Positions 19,197 through 30,781 of a stretch of 64,000 nt of DNA are shown here, piece after piece. The notes below the pieces were generated by a model. It did not search any database and had not been told where the DNA came from. It saw only the letters and a list, made by a program, of their open reading frames with translations. Each line of letters opens with the position of its first letter. Within the stretch, counting starts at the first letter, position 1. Source of the DNA: Herbaspirillum sp. WKF16 (GTDB lineage: Bacteria > Pseudomonadota > Gammaproteobacteria > Burkholderiales > Burkholderiaceae_D); contig NZ_CP118632.1 in assembly GCF_028993615.1 (NCBI RefSeq), positions 868,001 to 932,000 of the forward strand, given 5' to 3'. Both the position numbers and the translations under genes were made by a program.

Positions 19197-20422
19197 ATAC
19201 CGAGACACTGATCCAAGAGCCTCAACACGAGGCCGCGCCCGGCGCGCATGTGGCCGGCCTGCAGACCAGCGCCGGCATCCTGCCCTTCAGCTCGTCGACG
19301 CCTTTCACCATGGGCATCGAGCTGGAACTGCAGCTGGTCAACCGCCGCAACTACAACCTGGCCAGCGACGCGGTCGACCTGTTGAACTGGATCGAGCCGC
19401 GCGATCTGCAAAAGCAGATCAAGCTGGAAATGACGCAGGGCATGATCGAGCTCAACTCCGGCATCCACACCCGCGTGGACGACCTGATCGAGGAGTTGAA
19501 GGGCTTGCGCGCCGCGCTCAACAACGGCGCGCGCTACCTCAACATCGACGTCTCCGGCGGCGGCGCGCACCCGTTCCAGCACTGGAACGAGCAGCGCATC
19601 ACGCCCAGCGAGCGCTTCCATTACCTGCACGAGAAGTACGGTTACCTGGCCAAGACCTTCACCGTGTTCGGCCAGCACATCCACATCGGCGTGCCCAACG
19701 GCGACGATGCGCTCTACCTGACGCACGCCTTCTCGCGCTACGTGCCGCACTTCATCGCACTGTCGGCCGCCTCGCCGTTCTACCAGGGCGCCGACACCAA
19801 GTTCGATTCCTCGCGCAGCAACGTGGTGCGCGCCTTCCCGCTGTCGGGCACGGCGCCGGTGCATACCCGCTGGGCGGAGTTCGAGACTTATTACGACGAG
19901 CTGATCCAGATGGGCATCGTCGCCAGCATGAAGGACTTCTACTGGGACATCCGCCCCAAGCCGGAGTACGGCACCGTGGAGATCCGCGTCTGCGACACCC
20001 CGCTGACCATCGAGCACGCCGCGCACCTGGGCGCCTATGCGCAGCTGCTGGCGCGCTGGGTGCTGACCGAGCGTCCCTTCGTGGTCGGCGACGATTTCTA
20101 CCTGCTCTACCAGTACAACCGCTTCGAGGCCAGCCGCTTCGGCCTGAACGGGATGCTGGCGCTGCACGGCGCCACGCCCTCGGAGTCGCGCAAGCTGCCG
20201 ATCTTCGAGCACCTGCTGCAGCAGCTGCAGGTGCTGGAGCCCTACGTGCAGAACGAGGCCGAGCAGCAGACCGTGCAGCGCCTGCGCCGCATCGCGCATG
20301 ATCGCCTGTCCGACGCCGGCTGGCTGCGCCAGATGTTCGCGCAGCGCGGATCGCTCAACGACATGATGCGCCTGTCGTCGGAGCTGTGGATGGGCGAGGC
20401 GCCGCCGCCGTATTTCCAGTGA
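19193..20422 (+). CDS. ybdK: YbdK-type carboxylate-amine ligase (glutamate-cysteine ligase 2 family)
   Basis: A 409-residue cytoplasmic enzyme of the GCS2 family. YbdK of E. coli has weak ATP-dependent gamma-glutamylcysteine ligase activity. Family marks include TMGIELELQLV (about 39-49), the metal- and substrate-binding FGQHIHIGV (about 157-165), and DIRPKPEYGTVEIRVCDTP (about 252-270). The start ATG at 19193 lies inside the stop of the antiporter gene. The coupling suggests a job linked to the antiporter, for example making a thiol ligand, since Kef systems are gated by glutathione adducts; this is inference. A rho-independent terminator at 20493-20528 ends the two-gene unit. Confidence 0.92.
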   Translation: MNTETLIQEPQHEAAPGAHVAGLQTSAGILPFSSSTPFTMGIELELQLVNRRNYNLASDAVDLLNWIEPRDLQKQIKLEMTQGMIELNSGIHTRVDDLIEELKGLRAALNNGARYLNIDVSGGGAHPFQHWNEQRITPSERFHYLHEKYGYLAKTFTVFGQHIHIGVPNGDDALYLTHAFSRYVPHFIALSAASPFYQGADTKFDSSRSNVVRAFPLSGTAPVHTRWAEFETYYDELIQMGIVASMKDFYWDIRPKPEYGTVEIRVCDTPLTIEHAAHLGAYAQLLARWVLTERPFVVGDDFYLLYQYNRFEASRFGLNGMLALHGATPSESRKLPIFEHLLQQLQVLEPYVQNEAEQQTVQRLRRIAHDRLSDAGWLRQMFAQRGSLNDMMRLSSELWMGEAPPPYFQ

Positions 20423-20492
20423 GCCGTTTCCAGTAGCCGCGGCGTCCCGGGCGATTGCAGAGCGCAAGGGACGGCAAGGCGAACGAGGGCAG

Positions 20493-20528
20493 GGGGCCAG
20501 CATCGCAAGATGCCGGCCCCTTGTCTTT
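20493..20528 (+). terminator. Terminator after ybdK
   Basis: GGGGCC (20493-20498), AGCATC, loop GCAA, GATGCC and GGCCCC (20515-20520) form a long stem with a stable GCAA-type loop, followed by TTGTCTTT. It separates the antiporter-ybdK unit from the flavoprotein gene. Confidence 0.75.
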
Positions 20529-20602
20529 GGGGCGCCGGATCGCGGACAATCACGGTTTCGAATCGAACTCGGGCAGCATCCGAGATGCATGCCGGAGGAT
20601 CC

Positions 20603-21808
20603 ATGCGCAGCAACCAGCAACAATTCGACGTCGCCGTGATCGGCGCGGGAGCAGCCGGCATGATGTGCGCGGCGGTGGCCGGCCAGCGCGGCCGCAGCGT
20701 GGTGCTGATCGACCATGCCGGCAAGCTGGCCGAGAAGATCCGCATCTCGGGAGGCGGGCGCTGCAACTTCACCAACATCGGCGCCGGCCCGCAGAACTAC
20801 CTGTCGCAAAATCCCCATTTCTGCCGCAGTGCGCTGTCGCGCTACACGCCGCAGGATTTCCTGGCGCTGGTCAATCGCCATCGCATCGGTTTCCACGAGA
20901 AGCACAAGGGCCAGCTGTTCTGCGACGATTCGGCCGAGGACATCATCGCCATGCTCAAGGCCGAGTGCGACGCCGGGCAGGTGGCCTGGCGCATGCCGTG
21001 CAGCGTGGAAGGGATAGGCAAGAGCGGCGAGCTGTTTCGCATCGACACCGGCGCCGGCGAGATCCTCGCCTCCAGCGTGGTGATCGCCACCGGCGGCTTG
21101 TCCATCCCCAAGATCGGCGCCACCGATTTCGCCTACCGCATCGCGCGCCAGTTCGACCTCAAGCTGGTAGAGACGCGCCCCGGCCTGGTGCCGCTGACCT
21201 TCGACGGCAGGCATTGGGAGCCGTTCGCCGAGATGGCCGGCCTGGCGCTGCAGGTGGAAGTGGAAACCGGGCAGAAGAAGGAGCGCGGCCATTTCCTGGA
21301 GGATCTGCTGTTTACCCATCGCGGTCTCTCCGGTCCGGCGATCCTGCAGATTTCCAGCTATTGGAAGTTGAGCACGCCGCTGACCCTGAACCTGCTGCCG
21401 GAGCTGGACGTGGCCGAAACCCTGATCGCCGGCAAGGGCGCGCTGAAGAAGAATCTCGGCAACCTGCTGGCGCAATGGCTGCCCGGTCGCCTGGCCGAGG
21501 GCTGGCTTAAGGTCAACGGCTTCGACGCCGGCGCTCGCTTGGCCGACATGCCCGACAAGTCCCTGCGCCGGCTGGGCGACTCGCTCAACCGCTGGGTGAT
21601 CCTGCCCAGCGGCTCGGAGGGCTACCGCAAAGCCGAAGTGACGCTGGGCGGCGTGGATACGCGCGAGCTGTCGCAGCAGAGCATGATGGCCGACAAGGTG
21701 CCGGGCCTGCACTTCATCGGCGAGGCGGTCGACGTCACCGGCTGGCTGGGCGGCTACAATTTCCAGTGGGCCTGGGCCTCGGGCATGGCGGCGGGATTGT
21801 CGGCCTGA
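20603..21808 (+). CDS. YhiN/HI0933-family NAD(P)/FAD-dependent oxidoreductase
   Basis: A 401-residue cytoplasmic flavoprotein. The N-terminal FAD-binding Rossmann motif is IGAGAAGMM (about residues 14-22), followed by the family's RISGGGRCNFTN (about 51-62) and the second nucleotide motif VVIATGGLSIPKIGATDFAY. The C-terminal end has GLHFIGEAVDVTGWLGGYN, the HI0933 hallmark that closes the FAD site. The physiological substrate of this family is not established. The ATG at 20603 is fixed by GGAGGAT four bases upstream; the frame extension to 20510 crosses the preceding terminator. It is single, with a 179-base gap before rpsU that contains the rpsU promoter. Confidence 0.9.
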   Translation: MRSNQQQFDVAVIGAGAAGMMCAAVAGQRGRSVVLIDHAGKLAEKIRISGGGRCNFTNIGAGPQNYLSQNPHFCRSALSRYTPQDFLALVNRHRIGFHEKHKGQLFCDDSAEDIIAMLKAECDAGQVAWRMPCSVEGIGKSGELFRIDTGAGEILASSVVIATGGLSIPKIGATDFAYRIARQFDLKLVETRPGLVPLTFDGRHWEPFAEMAGLALQVEVETGQKKERGHFLEDLLFTHRGLSGPAILQISSYWKLSTPLTLNLLPELDVAETLIAGKGALKKNLGNLLAQWLPGRLAEGWLKVNGFDAGARLADMPDKSLRRLGDSLNRWVILPSGSEGYRKAEVTLGGVDTRELSQQSMMADKVPGLHFIGEAVDVTGWLGGYNFQWAWASGMAAGLSA

Positions 21809-21934
21809 CAAGAATGGGCGCAGCAGTTCATGGACTGCCTCAGCTTGACCTCGCTAAGCGATTGATTTTTATCCGGATTTTCGGCTTCAGGTGGAAAAAA
21901 TGCCACGTTTGGCCTTCCAATCGGGGTTTCAGTC

Positions 21935-21943
21935 TGTTAGAAT
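21935..21943 (+). promoter_or_regulatory. Extended -10 promoter element for rpsU
   Basis: TGTTAGAAT is a TGn-extended -10 with five of six matches to TATAAT. It sits 44 bases before the rpsU ATG in an AT-rich stretch. No clear -35 is seen, which is usual for extended -10 promoters. Confidence 0.5.
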
Positions 21944-21987
21944 CGCTTTCTTTGCTAATCCAGCCTAACCTTTTTGGTTTGAATTAA

Positions 21988-22200
21988 ATGACCACCATTC
22001 GTGTAAAAGAAAACGAGCCGTTCGAAGTCGCAATGCGCCGCTTCAAGCGCACCATTGAAAAGACTGGTCTGCTGACCGAACTGCGCGCACGCGAGTTTTA
22101 CGAAAAGCCGACCGCTGAGCGCAAGCGCAAGCTGGCCGCCGCTGTGAAGCGCCACTACAAGCGCATCCGCAGCCAGCAACTGCCGAAAAAGCTGTACTAA
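21988..22200 (+). CDS. rpsU: Ribosomal protein bS21
   Basis: A 30S subunit protein of 70 residues, very basic and helical, with the family start [20 protein letters not shown] and the [10 protein letters not shown] tail. It assists start-site selection through the anti-Shine-Dalgarno region of 16S rRNA. It is the first gene of the classical macromolecular-synthesis block rpsU-(yqeY)-dnaG-rpoD. A hairpin pair directly after the stop probably attenuates read-through, so that far more bS21 than primase is made. Confidence 0.98.
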   Translation: MTTIRVKENEPFEVAMRRFKRTIEKTGLLTELRAREFYEKPTAERKRKLAAAVKRHYKRIRSQQLPKKLY

Positions 22201-22209
22201 GAATTCCTC

Positions 22210-22270
22210 GCCGCGCATTCGCGCGGCTGATGTGCAAACCCGCTCCGGTGTTGGTCCGCAGCGGGTTTTC
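22210..22270 (+). terminator. Double hairpin terminator/attenuator after rpsU
   Basis: First stem GCCGCGC (22210-22216) / GCGCGGC (22221-22227); second stem AACCCGCT (22237-22244) / AGCGGGTT (22260-22267) followed by TTTTCGCATTTTT. In the E. coli operon a partial terminator sits in the same place between rpsU and dnaG. Confidence 0.75.
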
Positions 22271-22515
22271 GCATTTTTCGCCGAAATCGTTTTTGCGCCG
22301 GCCCAGCCCCGTGCCTGGTTTTTCCGGGCGGCGGCCGCATATCGGATGCAACGGGGCGCGATCCGGCCTGCGGCACTGGCGATAAGCGCATCCATGGTCT
22401 ACGATCTTAATGGTCGGCAACACTGCGCATCACCGGTATCCTTGCGCCCTTGCCCGCCGCCCGGCTGCGGCAACGGCAGCGACAAGACACATCTACCTCA
22501 TCTTCGGAGCATCTA

Positions 22516-22962
22516 ATGGGTTTGAAAGAGCAAATCACGGAAGACATGAAGGCCGCCATGCGCGCCAAGGAAATGGGCAAGCTGGGCACCATCCGTTTGC
22601 TGACGGCGGCGATGAAGCAGAAGGAAGTCGATGAGCGCATCGAGCTGACCGATGCGCACGTGCTGGCCATCATCGACAAGATGGTCAAGCAGCGCAAGGA
22701 TTCCATCTCCCAGTTCGAAGCCGGCGGTCGCCAGGATCTGGCCGACATCGAGAAGGCCGAGCTGCTGGTGCTGGAAACCTACATGCCCGCCGCGCTCTCC
22801 GAAGGCGAGATCAAGGCCGAGGTGCAGGCCGCCGTGGCCGCCACCGGCGCCGCCGGCCCGCAGGACATGGGCAAGGTGATGGGCGTGCTCAAGCCCAAGC
22901 TGGCCGGCCGCGCCGACATGACGGCGGTGTCCGCGCTGGTCAAGGCCGCGCTGGCGCCCTGA
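22516..22962 (+). CDS. yqeY: GatB/YqeY domain protein
   Basis: A 148-residue, largely helical protein of the YqeY family, related to the tRNA-binding tail domain of the GatB amidotransferase subunit. It starts GLKEQITEDMKAAMRAK and has the conserved LLTAAMKQKEVDER and ETYMPAALSEGEI segments. Its role is unproven; binding to a tRNA or an aminoacyl-tRNA complex is suspected from the fold. The ATG at 22516 follows CGGAGC and matches the family start; the frame is open upstream to 22450 without support. It sits between rpsU and dnaG, its common place in betaproteobacteria, 42 bases ahead of dnaG. Confidence 0.93.
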   Translation: MGLKEQITEDMKAAMRAKEMGKLGTIRLLTAAMKQKEVDERIELTDAHVLAIIDKMVKQRKDSISQFEAGGRQDLADIEKAELLVLETYMPAALSEGEIKAEVQAAVAATGAAGPQDMGKVMGVLKPKLAGRADMTAVSALVKAALAP

Positions 22963-23004
22963 GCGCAACCCTTATGCTGATTCGCGCCTGAGCGCTCCGC
23001 CAAG

Positions 23005-24804
23005 GTGATCCCACAGTCGTTCATCCAGGACTTGCTGAACCGCGTCGACATCGTCGACGTGGTGGGACGCTTCGTGCAACTGAAGAAGGGCGGCGCCAAT
23101 TTCATGGGCCTGTGCCCCTTCCACAACGAGAAATCCCCCAGCTTCACCGTCAGCCCGACCAAGCAGTTCTACCACTGCTTCGGCTGCGGCGCGCACGGCA
23201 CCGCGATCAGCTTCCTGATCGAGTATTCGGGCATGGGTTTCGTGGATGCGGTCAAGGACCTGGCCCAGGGCGCGGGCATGGTGGTGCCGGAGCGCGAGGA
23301 CAACATTCCCCTGGCGCAGCGCCAGGAAAAGCAGGCCAAGAGCATGGCGCTGTCCGACGTCATGTCGCGCGCCAACGATTTTTACCGGGCCCAGCTGCGC
23401 AGCGCCCAGCCGGCCATCGGCTACCTTAAGGGGCGCGGCCTGACCGGCGAGATCGCGGCGCGTTTCGGATTGGGCTATTCGCCCGACGAATGGGACAGCC
23501 TGCGCCAGGTCTTTCCCGAATACGAAAACGAGGCCCTGGTCGAATCCGGCCTGGTGATCGACAAGAGCGAAGAAGAGAGCGGCGGCGGCCGCCGCAAGCG
23601 CTACGACCGCTTCCGCGGCCGCGTGATGTTCCCCATCCGCAATACCAAGGGTCAGGTGATCGGCTTCGGCGGCCGCGTGATGGATGGCGGCGAGCCCAAG
23701 TACCTGAACTCACCGGAAACGCCGCTGTTCCAGAAGGGCAGCGAACTGTACGGCCTGTTCGAGGCGCGCCAGGCGATCCGCGAGGCCGGCTACGCGCTGG
23801 TGACCGAAGGCTACATGGACGTGGTGGCGCTGGCGCAGCTGGGCTTCCCGCAGGCGGTGGCGACGCTGGGCACGGCCTGCACCCCGGTGCACGTGCAAAA
23901 GCTGCTGCGCCAGACCGACCAGGTGATCTTCAGCTTCGACGGCGACAATGCCGGCCGGCGCGCCGCGCGCCGCGCGCTGGAGGCCTGCCTGCCGCACGCC
24001 TCGGACAACAAGACCATCAAGTTCTTGTTCCTGCCCAAGGAGCACGACCCCGACAGCTACGTGCGCGAGATGGGCGCGCCGGCCTTCGAGGAGCAGATCC
24101 GCGAAGCCTTGCCGCTGTCGCAGTTCCTGCTGCGCGAGATCATCGGCGAGAACGACATGCGCACGCCGGAAGGCCGCGCGCACGCGCAGTTTGCCGCCAA
24201 GCCCATGCTGCAGGCCTTGCCGGCCTCGGCGCTGCGGCTGCAGATCGTGCGCAGCGTGGCCCAGGCGACGCAGTCAACCCCGGCCGAGATTGAAGCATTA
24301 TTCGAACTGGAAAAGCCGGTGGCGCGCGTCAAGGCGCCGCCGCCGCGGGCCAAGCGCACCGCGCCGGCCGGCCTGGAGCGCCAGATCATGCGCCTCCTGG
24401 TGGCGCACCCGCAGCTGGCCGTCGAGCTCGACGACGAGGCGCTGCAGGCAGTGGCCAGCATCGCGCCCGATCGCGCCGAGATGCTGGGCCACCTGGTCGG
24501 CGTGGCGCAGGGCATGGGCGAGCACGCCAATTTCGCCAGCCTGGTCGAGCACCTGCGCGAGGCCGGCCCCGAGTTCGATTCGATGATCGCCGAGATCGCC
24601 TCCGAGACCGAGTCCGAATTCGACGCCGTGCGCGCCGAGATGATCGGCGCCATACGGCAGAGCAAGATCCGCGCGATCGAGGAAGAGATGCAGGCGCTGG
24701 TGGCGTCCAACCTGCGCAGCGAGGAAGAGCGCAACCGCTACCGGGAGCTGATGCAGGCCAAGGAAGACCTGAAGCGCCAGGGTGCCGCCGCGGTGGCGGG
24801 CTGA
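23005..24804 (+). CDS. dnaG: DNA primase DnaG
   Basis: Makes RNA primers at the replication fork with DnaB. It has 599 residues. The N-terminal CHC2 zinc-binding domain is clear (CPFHNEKSPSF near 40-50 and CFGCGAHG near 61-68), followed by the RNA-polymerase core and Toprim domain with VTEGYMDVVAL and FSFDGDNAGRRAA. The C-terminal helicase-interaction domain is the less conserved last 150 residues. The start is GTG at 23005, giving the family beginning IPQSFIQDLLNRVDIVDVV; no upstream ATG exists in frame. It is the third gene of the macromolecular-synthesis block; rpoD follows after 500 bases with its own promoter. Confidence 0.97.
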   Translation: MIPQSFIQDLLNRVDIVDVVGRFVQLKKGGANFMGLCPFHNEKSPSFTVSPTKQFYHCFGCGAHGTAISFLIEYSGMGFVDAVKDLAQGAGMVVPEREDNIPLAQRQEKQAKSMALSDVMSRANDFYRAQLRSAQPAIGYLKGRGLTGEIAARFGLGYSPDEWDSLRQVFPEYENEALVESGLVIDKSEEESGGGRRKRYDRFRGRVMFPIRNTKGQVIGFGGRVMDGGEPKYLNSPETPLFQKGSELYGLFEARQAIREAGYALVTEGYMDVVALAQLGFPQAVATLGTACTPVHVQKLLRQTDQVIFSFDGDNAGRRAARRALEACLPHASDNKTIKFLFLPKEHDPDSYVREMGAPAFEEQIREALPLSQFLLREIIGENDMRTPEGRAHAQFAAKPMLQALPASALRLQIVRSVAQATQSTPAEIEALFELEKPVARVKAPPPRAKRTAPAGLERQIMRLLVAHPQLAVELDDEALQAVASIAPDRAEMLGHLVGVAQGMGEHANFASLVEHLREAGPEFDSMIAEIASETESEFDAVRAEMIGAIRQSKIRAIEEEMQALVASNLRSEEERNRYRELMQAKEDLKRQGAAAVAG

Positions 24805-25306
24805 ACCAGGCGGCGTCGCCGGACGGCGCCGTGGGAAGAAGGGCAAGAGCAAGGGCGGGAGGGAAGGCGCGATTTCATGCGGCAGGCGTCTTGCTCCCGG
24901 GAATGTGCAAGCAAGGCGGAAAGAACGGTAAGGCGATGCAAATTGCCGTGATTTACGTACCCGATCAGCGTCGTTCACGGCTTGATCGGGAAGAAAAGAG
25001 CCCCATCTGTGCTATACTGTAAGGCTTTAGTTCCGCCGGATGGCCTTTGCATTTTCAACCTGGCGGCCCCAAGCGTCCAGGCTCGGATGAGTATCTTTGC
25101 TCCGGGTCTGCGATGCCGGCATGCGGCGCAACCGCAGGCTGGACAAGGAATGGCGAAACTGCCCGCTATCCGCGATCGAAGGGCGTAAAGGCAAAAAGGA
25201 ACGTTGCGCGTGCAGCCGGAGTCTACCGGGTAACCGGTACCGGAGTTGCATCATTAGCATGACTTGATTGGCGCAATGAGTGAAATCTCAATTGGCAGTT
25301 GATTCT
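24805..25306. other. rpoD promoter and 5' leader region
   Basis: The 500 bases between dnaG and rpoD have no credible gene. The rpoD promoter candidate is at 25010-25018, leaving an untranslated leader of about 280 bases. The leader contains inverted segments such as CCGGGTAACCGG near 25228-25239 but no riboswitch class I know. Confidence 0.45.
25010..25018 (+). promoter_or_regulatory. Extended -10 promoter for rpoD
   Basis: TGCTATACT is a TGn-extended -10 (TATACT at 25013-25018, five of six to consensus). No good -35 is seen at 17 bases. It would let rpoD be transcribed apart from rpsU-dnaG. Confidence 0.5.
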
Positions 25307-27862
<2,556 letters not shown>

Positions 27863-27880
27863 TTCAAAGGGTGTCAAGAT

Positions 27881-27918
27881 CAGCCGGCGACGATGTTAAA
27901 ATCGCCGGCTGATTTTTT
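27881..27918 (+). terminator. rpoD terminator abutting tRNA-Ile
   Basis: Ten-base arms CAGCCGGCGA (27881-27890) and TCGCCGGCTG (27902-27911) with an 11-base loop, followed by ATTTTTT (27912-27918). The T-run ends directly at the first base of the tRNA. The loop holds the TGTTAAAAT element listed separately. Confidence 0.9.
27894..27902 (+). promoter_or_regulatory. Extended -10 for tRNA-Ile inside the rpoD terminator loop
   Basis: TGTTAAAAT is a TGn-extended -10 (TAAAAT, five of six). It lies in the loop and first base of the second arm of the terminator hairpin. A start about seven bases further on would put the transcript 5' end some ten bases before the mature tRNA. Confidence 0.4.
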
Positions 27919-27997
<79 letters not shown>

Positions 27998-28004
27998 GTA
28001 TCTG

Positions 28005-28036
28005 AAAGGGATTCCGAGAAATCGGAGTCCCTTTTT
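28005..28036 (+). terminator. Terminator after tRNA-Ile
   Basis: AAAGGGA / TCCCTTT and TCCGA / TCGGA arms around a GAAA loop, ending in TTTTT. It ends the tRNA transcript eight bases after CCA. Confidence 0.85.
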
Positions 28037-28109
28037 CATTTGACGCTTAGGATAAGCGGCCGATCGCGATGCCTATCAGGCCTCGGTTCAGCGCCGATGC
28101 TGGAATGTT

Positions 28110-29126
28110 CTATTCGGATGCAGATGCCGCACTGGCTTGCAGCGCCATGCGCCGAACGTTCTGAGGCGGATAGCCATATATGCGAACAAACGCGCGGCGC
28201 ATCCGCTCTGGATCGATGAAGCCCACATGTCGGGCAATCGCTTCTATTGGCTCCGCGCTTCTTTCGACCCTGGCCTTGGCCGTCTCAACGCGCAGACGCT
28301 CCACCGCTTTGGCGGGCGTCTCACCGGTTTCTGCCAGAAATGATCTGCCAAATTGACGTGGGCTGAGGCAGGCGACTGAGGCCAGGAGTTCAGTTGTCAG
28401 TGTCTCGTTCAAGTGCTCCCGCATGTAGGAGAGCACATGGCGAATGCGGTCCGATTCGGGTTCCATATCGGCTATCGCCGAGAACTGCGATTGATTGCCG
28501 GGACGCCGATGGTAGACCACCATCATCTTGGATACGAACTGCGCAACATCGCTTCCCAAGTCCTCCTGGATCATCGCCAAGGTCAAATCGATTCCTGCCG
28601 TAATGCCAGCGGAAGTCCAGATCCGGTTGTCCCTGGTGTAGATGCGATCACCTTCGACTTTGATCCTGGGAAATTGGCGCTGCAGCCGCATCGTGTATTT
28701 CCAGTGCGTTGTCGCGCTGCGGCCGTCCAGAAGACCCGTTTGCGCGAGCATGAACGCCCCGGTGCAGACACTGGCTATCCGGCTCGTCCCCCTCTCCAGT
28801 GCTTCATACAACTGCTCGGGTACGCGGGGGAGATCAAATGGGTCCATTGACACCTCACCGCCCGTGACAAAAACGGTGTGATAGGGCGCGGAGCGTATGC
28901 GCTGTGTATCCACCGCAAGTCCCGAGGAGCTGGCGACCATTCCTCCCTCAATGGATACCACATGGCAACGATATACCTCCCCGATGCCGCTTTTGGATGC
29001 GATCTCGAAGGCGGACAAGGGGCCGCTCAGATCCTGGATCTGGAATCCCGGAAAAACAAAGAATGCGATATCGCGTAGAGCGCTGTGCCGCCCTGCAGCC
29101 GATACCTGTGGTGTGGCGATAGTCAT
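28110..29126 (-). CDS. GlxA-family AraC-type transcriptional regulator (DJ-1/PfpI domain)
   Basis: A 338-residue cytoplasmic regulator. Residues about 15-190 form a DJ-1/PfpI-like class-I amidotransferase domain with the typical IASVCTGAFMLAQTGLLDGR, in which the Cys is the nucleophile-elbow position. The C-terminal 100 residues are an AraC helix-turn-helix pair (LASVACLSPRQFGRSFLAETG and AIARHVGFIDPERMRRAFVR). The ATG at 29126 gives family length; the frame extends to 29219 but that portion is non-family. It is divergent from the RND efflux operon across 399 bases and is the natural candidate for its regulator. The inducer is unknown. Confidence 0.9.
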   Translation of the reverse strand: MTIATPQVSAAGRHSALRDIAFFVFPGFQIQDLSGPLSAFEIASKSGIGEVYRCHVVSIEGGMVASSSGLAVDTQRIRSAPYHTVFVTGGEVSMDPFDLPRVPEQLYEALERGTSRIASVCTGAFMLAQTGLLDGRSATTHWKYTMRLQRQFPRIKVEGDRIYTRDNRIWTSAGITAGIDLTLAMIQEDLGSDVAQFVSKMMVVYHRRPGNQSQFSAIADMEPESDRIRHVLSYMREHLNETLTTELLASVACLSPRQFGRSFLAETGETPAKAVERLRVETAKARVERSAEPIEAIARHVGFIDPERMRRAFVRIYGYPPQNVRRMALQASAASASE

Positions 29127-29525
29127 CACGGCAATGTGTCTGGCTTTCACCAGAGCGAGGCAATCGAAACATACATATTGCAGCAAAACGGAATGACGAG
29201 AATGTCGCGTATCCCTCAAAAACCGTCATTCTAAATAATTGCCGCCTGGTAAATAGGTGCGCCTAACTTGCGTCGGGGCGACGCGACGCCCAGGCGCGCC
29301 ATGCGCGGCGGGAAATGAGGGAAGTACGTCCTTTGTGCATCCCCAACAGTTGGCGAGAATTCGACGGCTGCTTCAGCAATGGAATTTCCGATGCCATCTC
29401 ATCCATCACAAGCTCACTCATTTTCTTTTGCAGGCTCTCAAGCCGATGCCTGACGCTTCTTGCGCAGCAGGCGTCCTTGGCAGCCGATTTCCCATTTCAA
29501 AGACCACGCATTCAATACTCCAATC
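29127..29525. other. Divergent intergenic region before the RND operon
   Basis: This must contain the promoters of the AraC-type regulator and the efflux operon. It is AT-richer around 29225-29255. I recognise no defined operator; AraC-type sites are often direct repeats that cannot be called by eye. Small open frames here are not supported. Confidence 0.35.
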
Positions 29526-30707
29526 ATGGCCAAGTTCTCCCTATCAAAACCAAAGATAGCCGCCGCGGCGCTGGCTGTCTCTATCGTTGCCGGCGGCGCG
29601 CTGCTTGGTACCAACCGCAGCAACGCGACTGCGCCGTCATCGGCCGGCAATCTTCCGGAAGTCGACGTTGCCGTTGTCGAGGAAAGCACCGTCGTGGATT
29701 GGCAAAGCTACTCGGGCAGGCTTGCCGCCGTGGAAAAGGTCGACATCCGGCCGATGGTGTCGGGGCCCATTGTCTCGGTGAACATCCGCGATGGCGCCAG
29801 GGTGAAGAAGGGCGACGTGCTCTTTGTCATTGATCCGCGTCCTTATCGGGCGGAAGTCGCGCGCGCGGCGGGATTGCTGGCTGCGGCGCAATCACGCGTG
29901 GACTATACGCGCCGCGATTGGGAGCGAGCTCAACGGCTCATTGGAGAAAAGGCGATCGCCAGGCGCGACTACGACGAGAAGCAGAACGCGGAGCGCGAAG
30001 CCAGCGCGAACTTGCTGGTCGCTCATGCGGGCCTGGAAAGCGCCCAAATCAACCTGGACTACACAAAGGTGACGGCGCCTGTCGCCGGCCGGGTTTCGCG
30101 CGCGGAAATCACGGTCGGCAATATCGTGACGGCCGGCGCAAGCGCCATGCCGCTGACCAGCATCGTGTCCCAGACGCCGATCTATGGCGAGTTCGACGTC
30201 GATGAGCAAACCTATCTGCAGTACATCGGGCAAGTCAAGAATAGCCAAAAGCTGCCGGTGGAATTGGGACTCGCGAATGAGGACAGGTATTCGCGAGAAG
30301 GTGTGATCCAGTCTGTAGACAATCATCTCAATACCTCCTCCGGAACCATCCGCGTTCGCGCCCGTTTCGAGAACAATGATGGCGCCCTTGTTCCGGGGCT
30401 ATACGGCCGATTCAGGGTAGGCGGCAGCGTTCCGCACCAGGCGCTCCTGATCGACGAAAAGTCGATCAATACCGATCAGGACAAGAAGTTTGTCCTGGTG
30501 CTCGACAAGAACGACCAGATCGAATACCGGGAAGTCAGGCTGGGCAGCCTGCACGGAGACCAGCGTGTTATCCGGGAAGGCTTGTCTGCCGGGGAACGGA
30601 TAGTCGTGAGCGGGATGCAGCGCGTAAAGCCCGGAGACAAGGCGCGAGGCCGGATGGCGCCAAAGCAGGCGGCCGGGGCAAGAACGATCGGGCCTGAGGG
30701 CGGATGA
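29526..30707 (+). CDS. RND efflux periplasmic adaptor subunit (MexE/AcrA type)
   Basis: Membrane-fusion protein of 393 residues that links the inner-membrane pump to the outer-membrane channel. An N-terminal uncleaved anchor or signal segment (about 7-28) is followed by the barrel-sandwich hybrid halves (SGRLAAVEKVDIRPMVSGPI and LDYTKVTAPVAGRVSRAE), an alpha-helical hairpin between them (about 105-165), a beta-barrel and a membrane-proximal domain. Length and motifs match the MexE/AcrA group, and the following permease and channel complete a tripartite system. The ATG at 29526 starts the lysine-containing signal segment; the frame extension to 29460 lacks support. The permease gene starts 75 bases downstream. 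Confidence 0.94.
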   Translation: MAKFSLSKPKIAAAALAVSIVAGGALLGTNRSNATAPSSAGNLPEVDVAVVEESTVVDWQSYSGRLAAVEKVDIRPMVSGPIVSVNIRDGARVKKGDVLFVIDPRPYRAEVARAAGLLAAAQSRVDYTRRDWERAQRLIGEKAIARRDYDEKQNAEREASANLLVAHAGLESAQINLDYTKVTAPVAGRVSRAEITVGNIVTAGASAMPLTSIVSQTPIYGEFDVDEQTYLQYIGQVKNSQKLPVELGLANEDRYSREGVIQSVDNHLNTSSGTIRVRARFENNDGALVPGLYGRFRVGGSVPHQALLIDEKSINTDQDKKFVLVLDKNDQIEYREVRLGSLHGDQRVIREGLSAGERIVVSGMQRVKPGDKARGRMAPKQAAGARTIGPEGG

Positions 30708-30781
30708 GCCTTGGCTCCTCAATCAGAAACCGGATTGAACCAGAACATGAATGCGCGCGCCACAACGCCTAGAAAAGTCCC

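Noticed and set aside
29460..29525. An upstream start for the efflux adaptor at 29460
   Set aside because: The extra 22 residues are Arg/His/Pro-rich and precede the natural signal segment starting at 29526.
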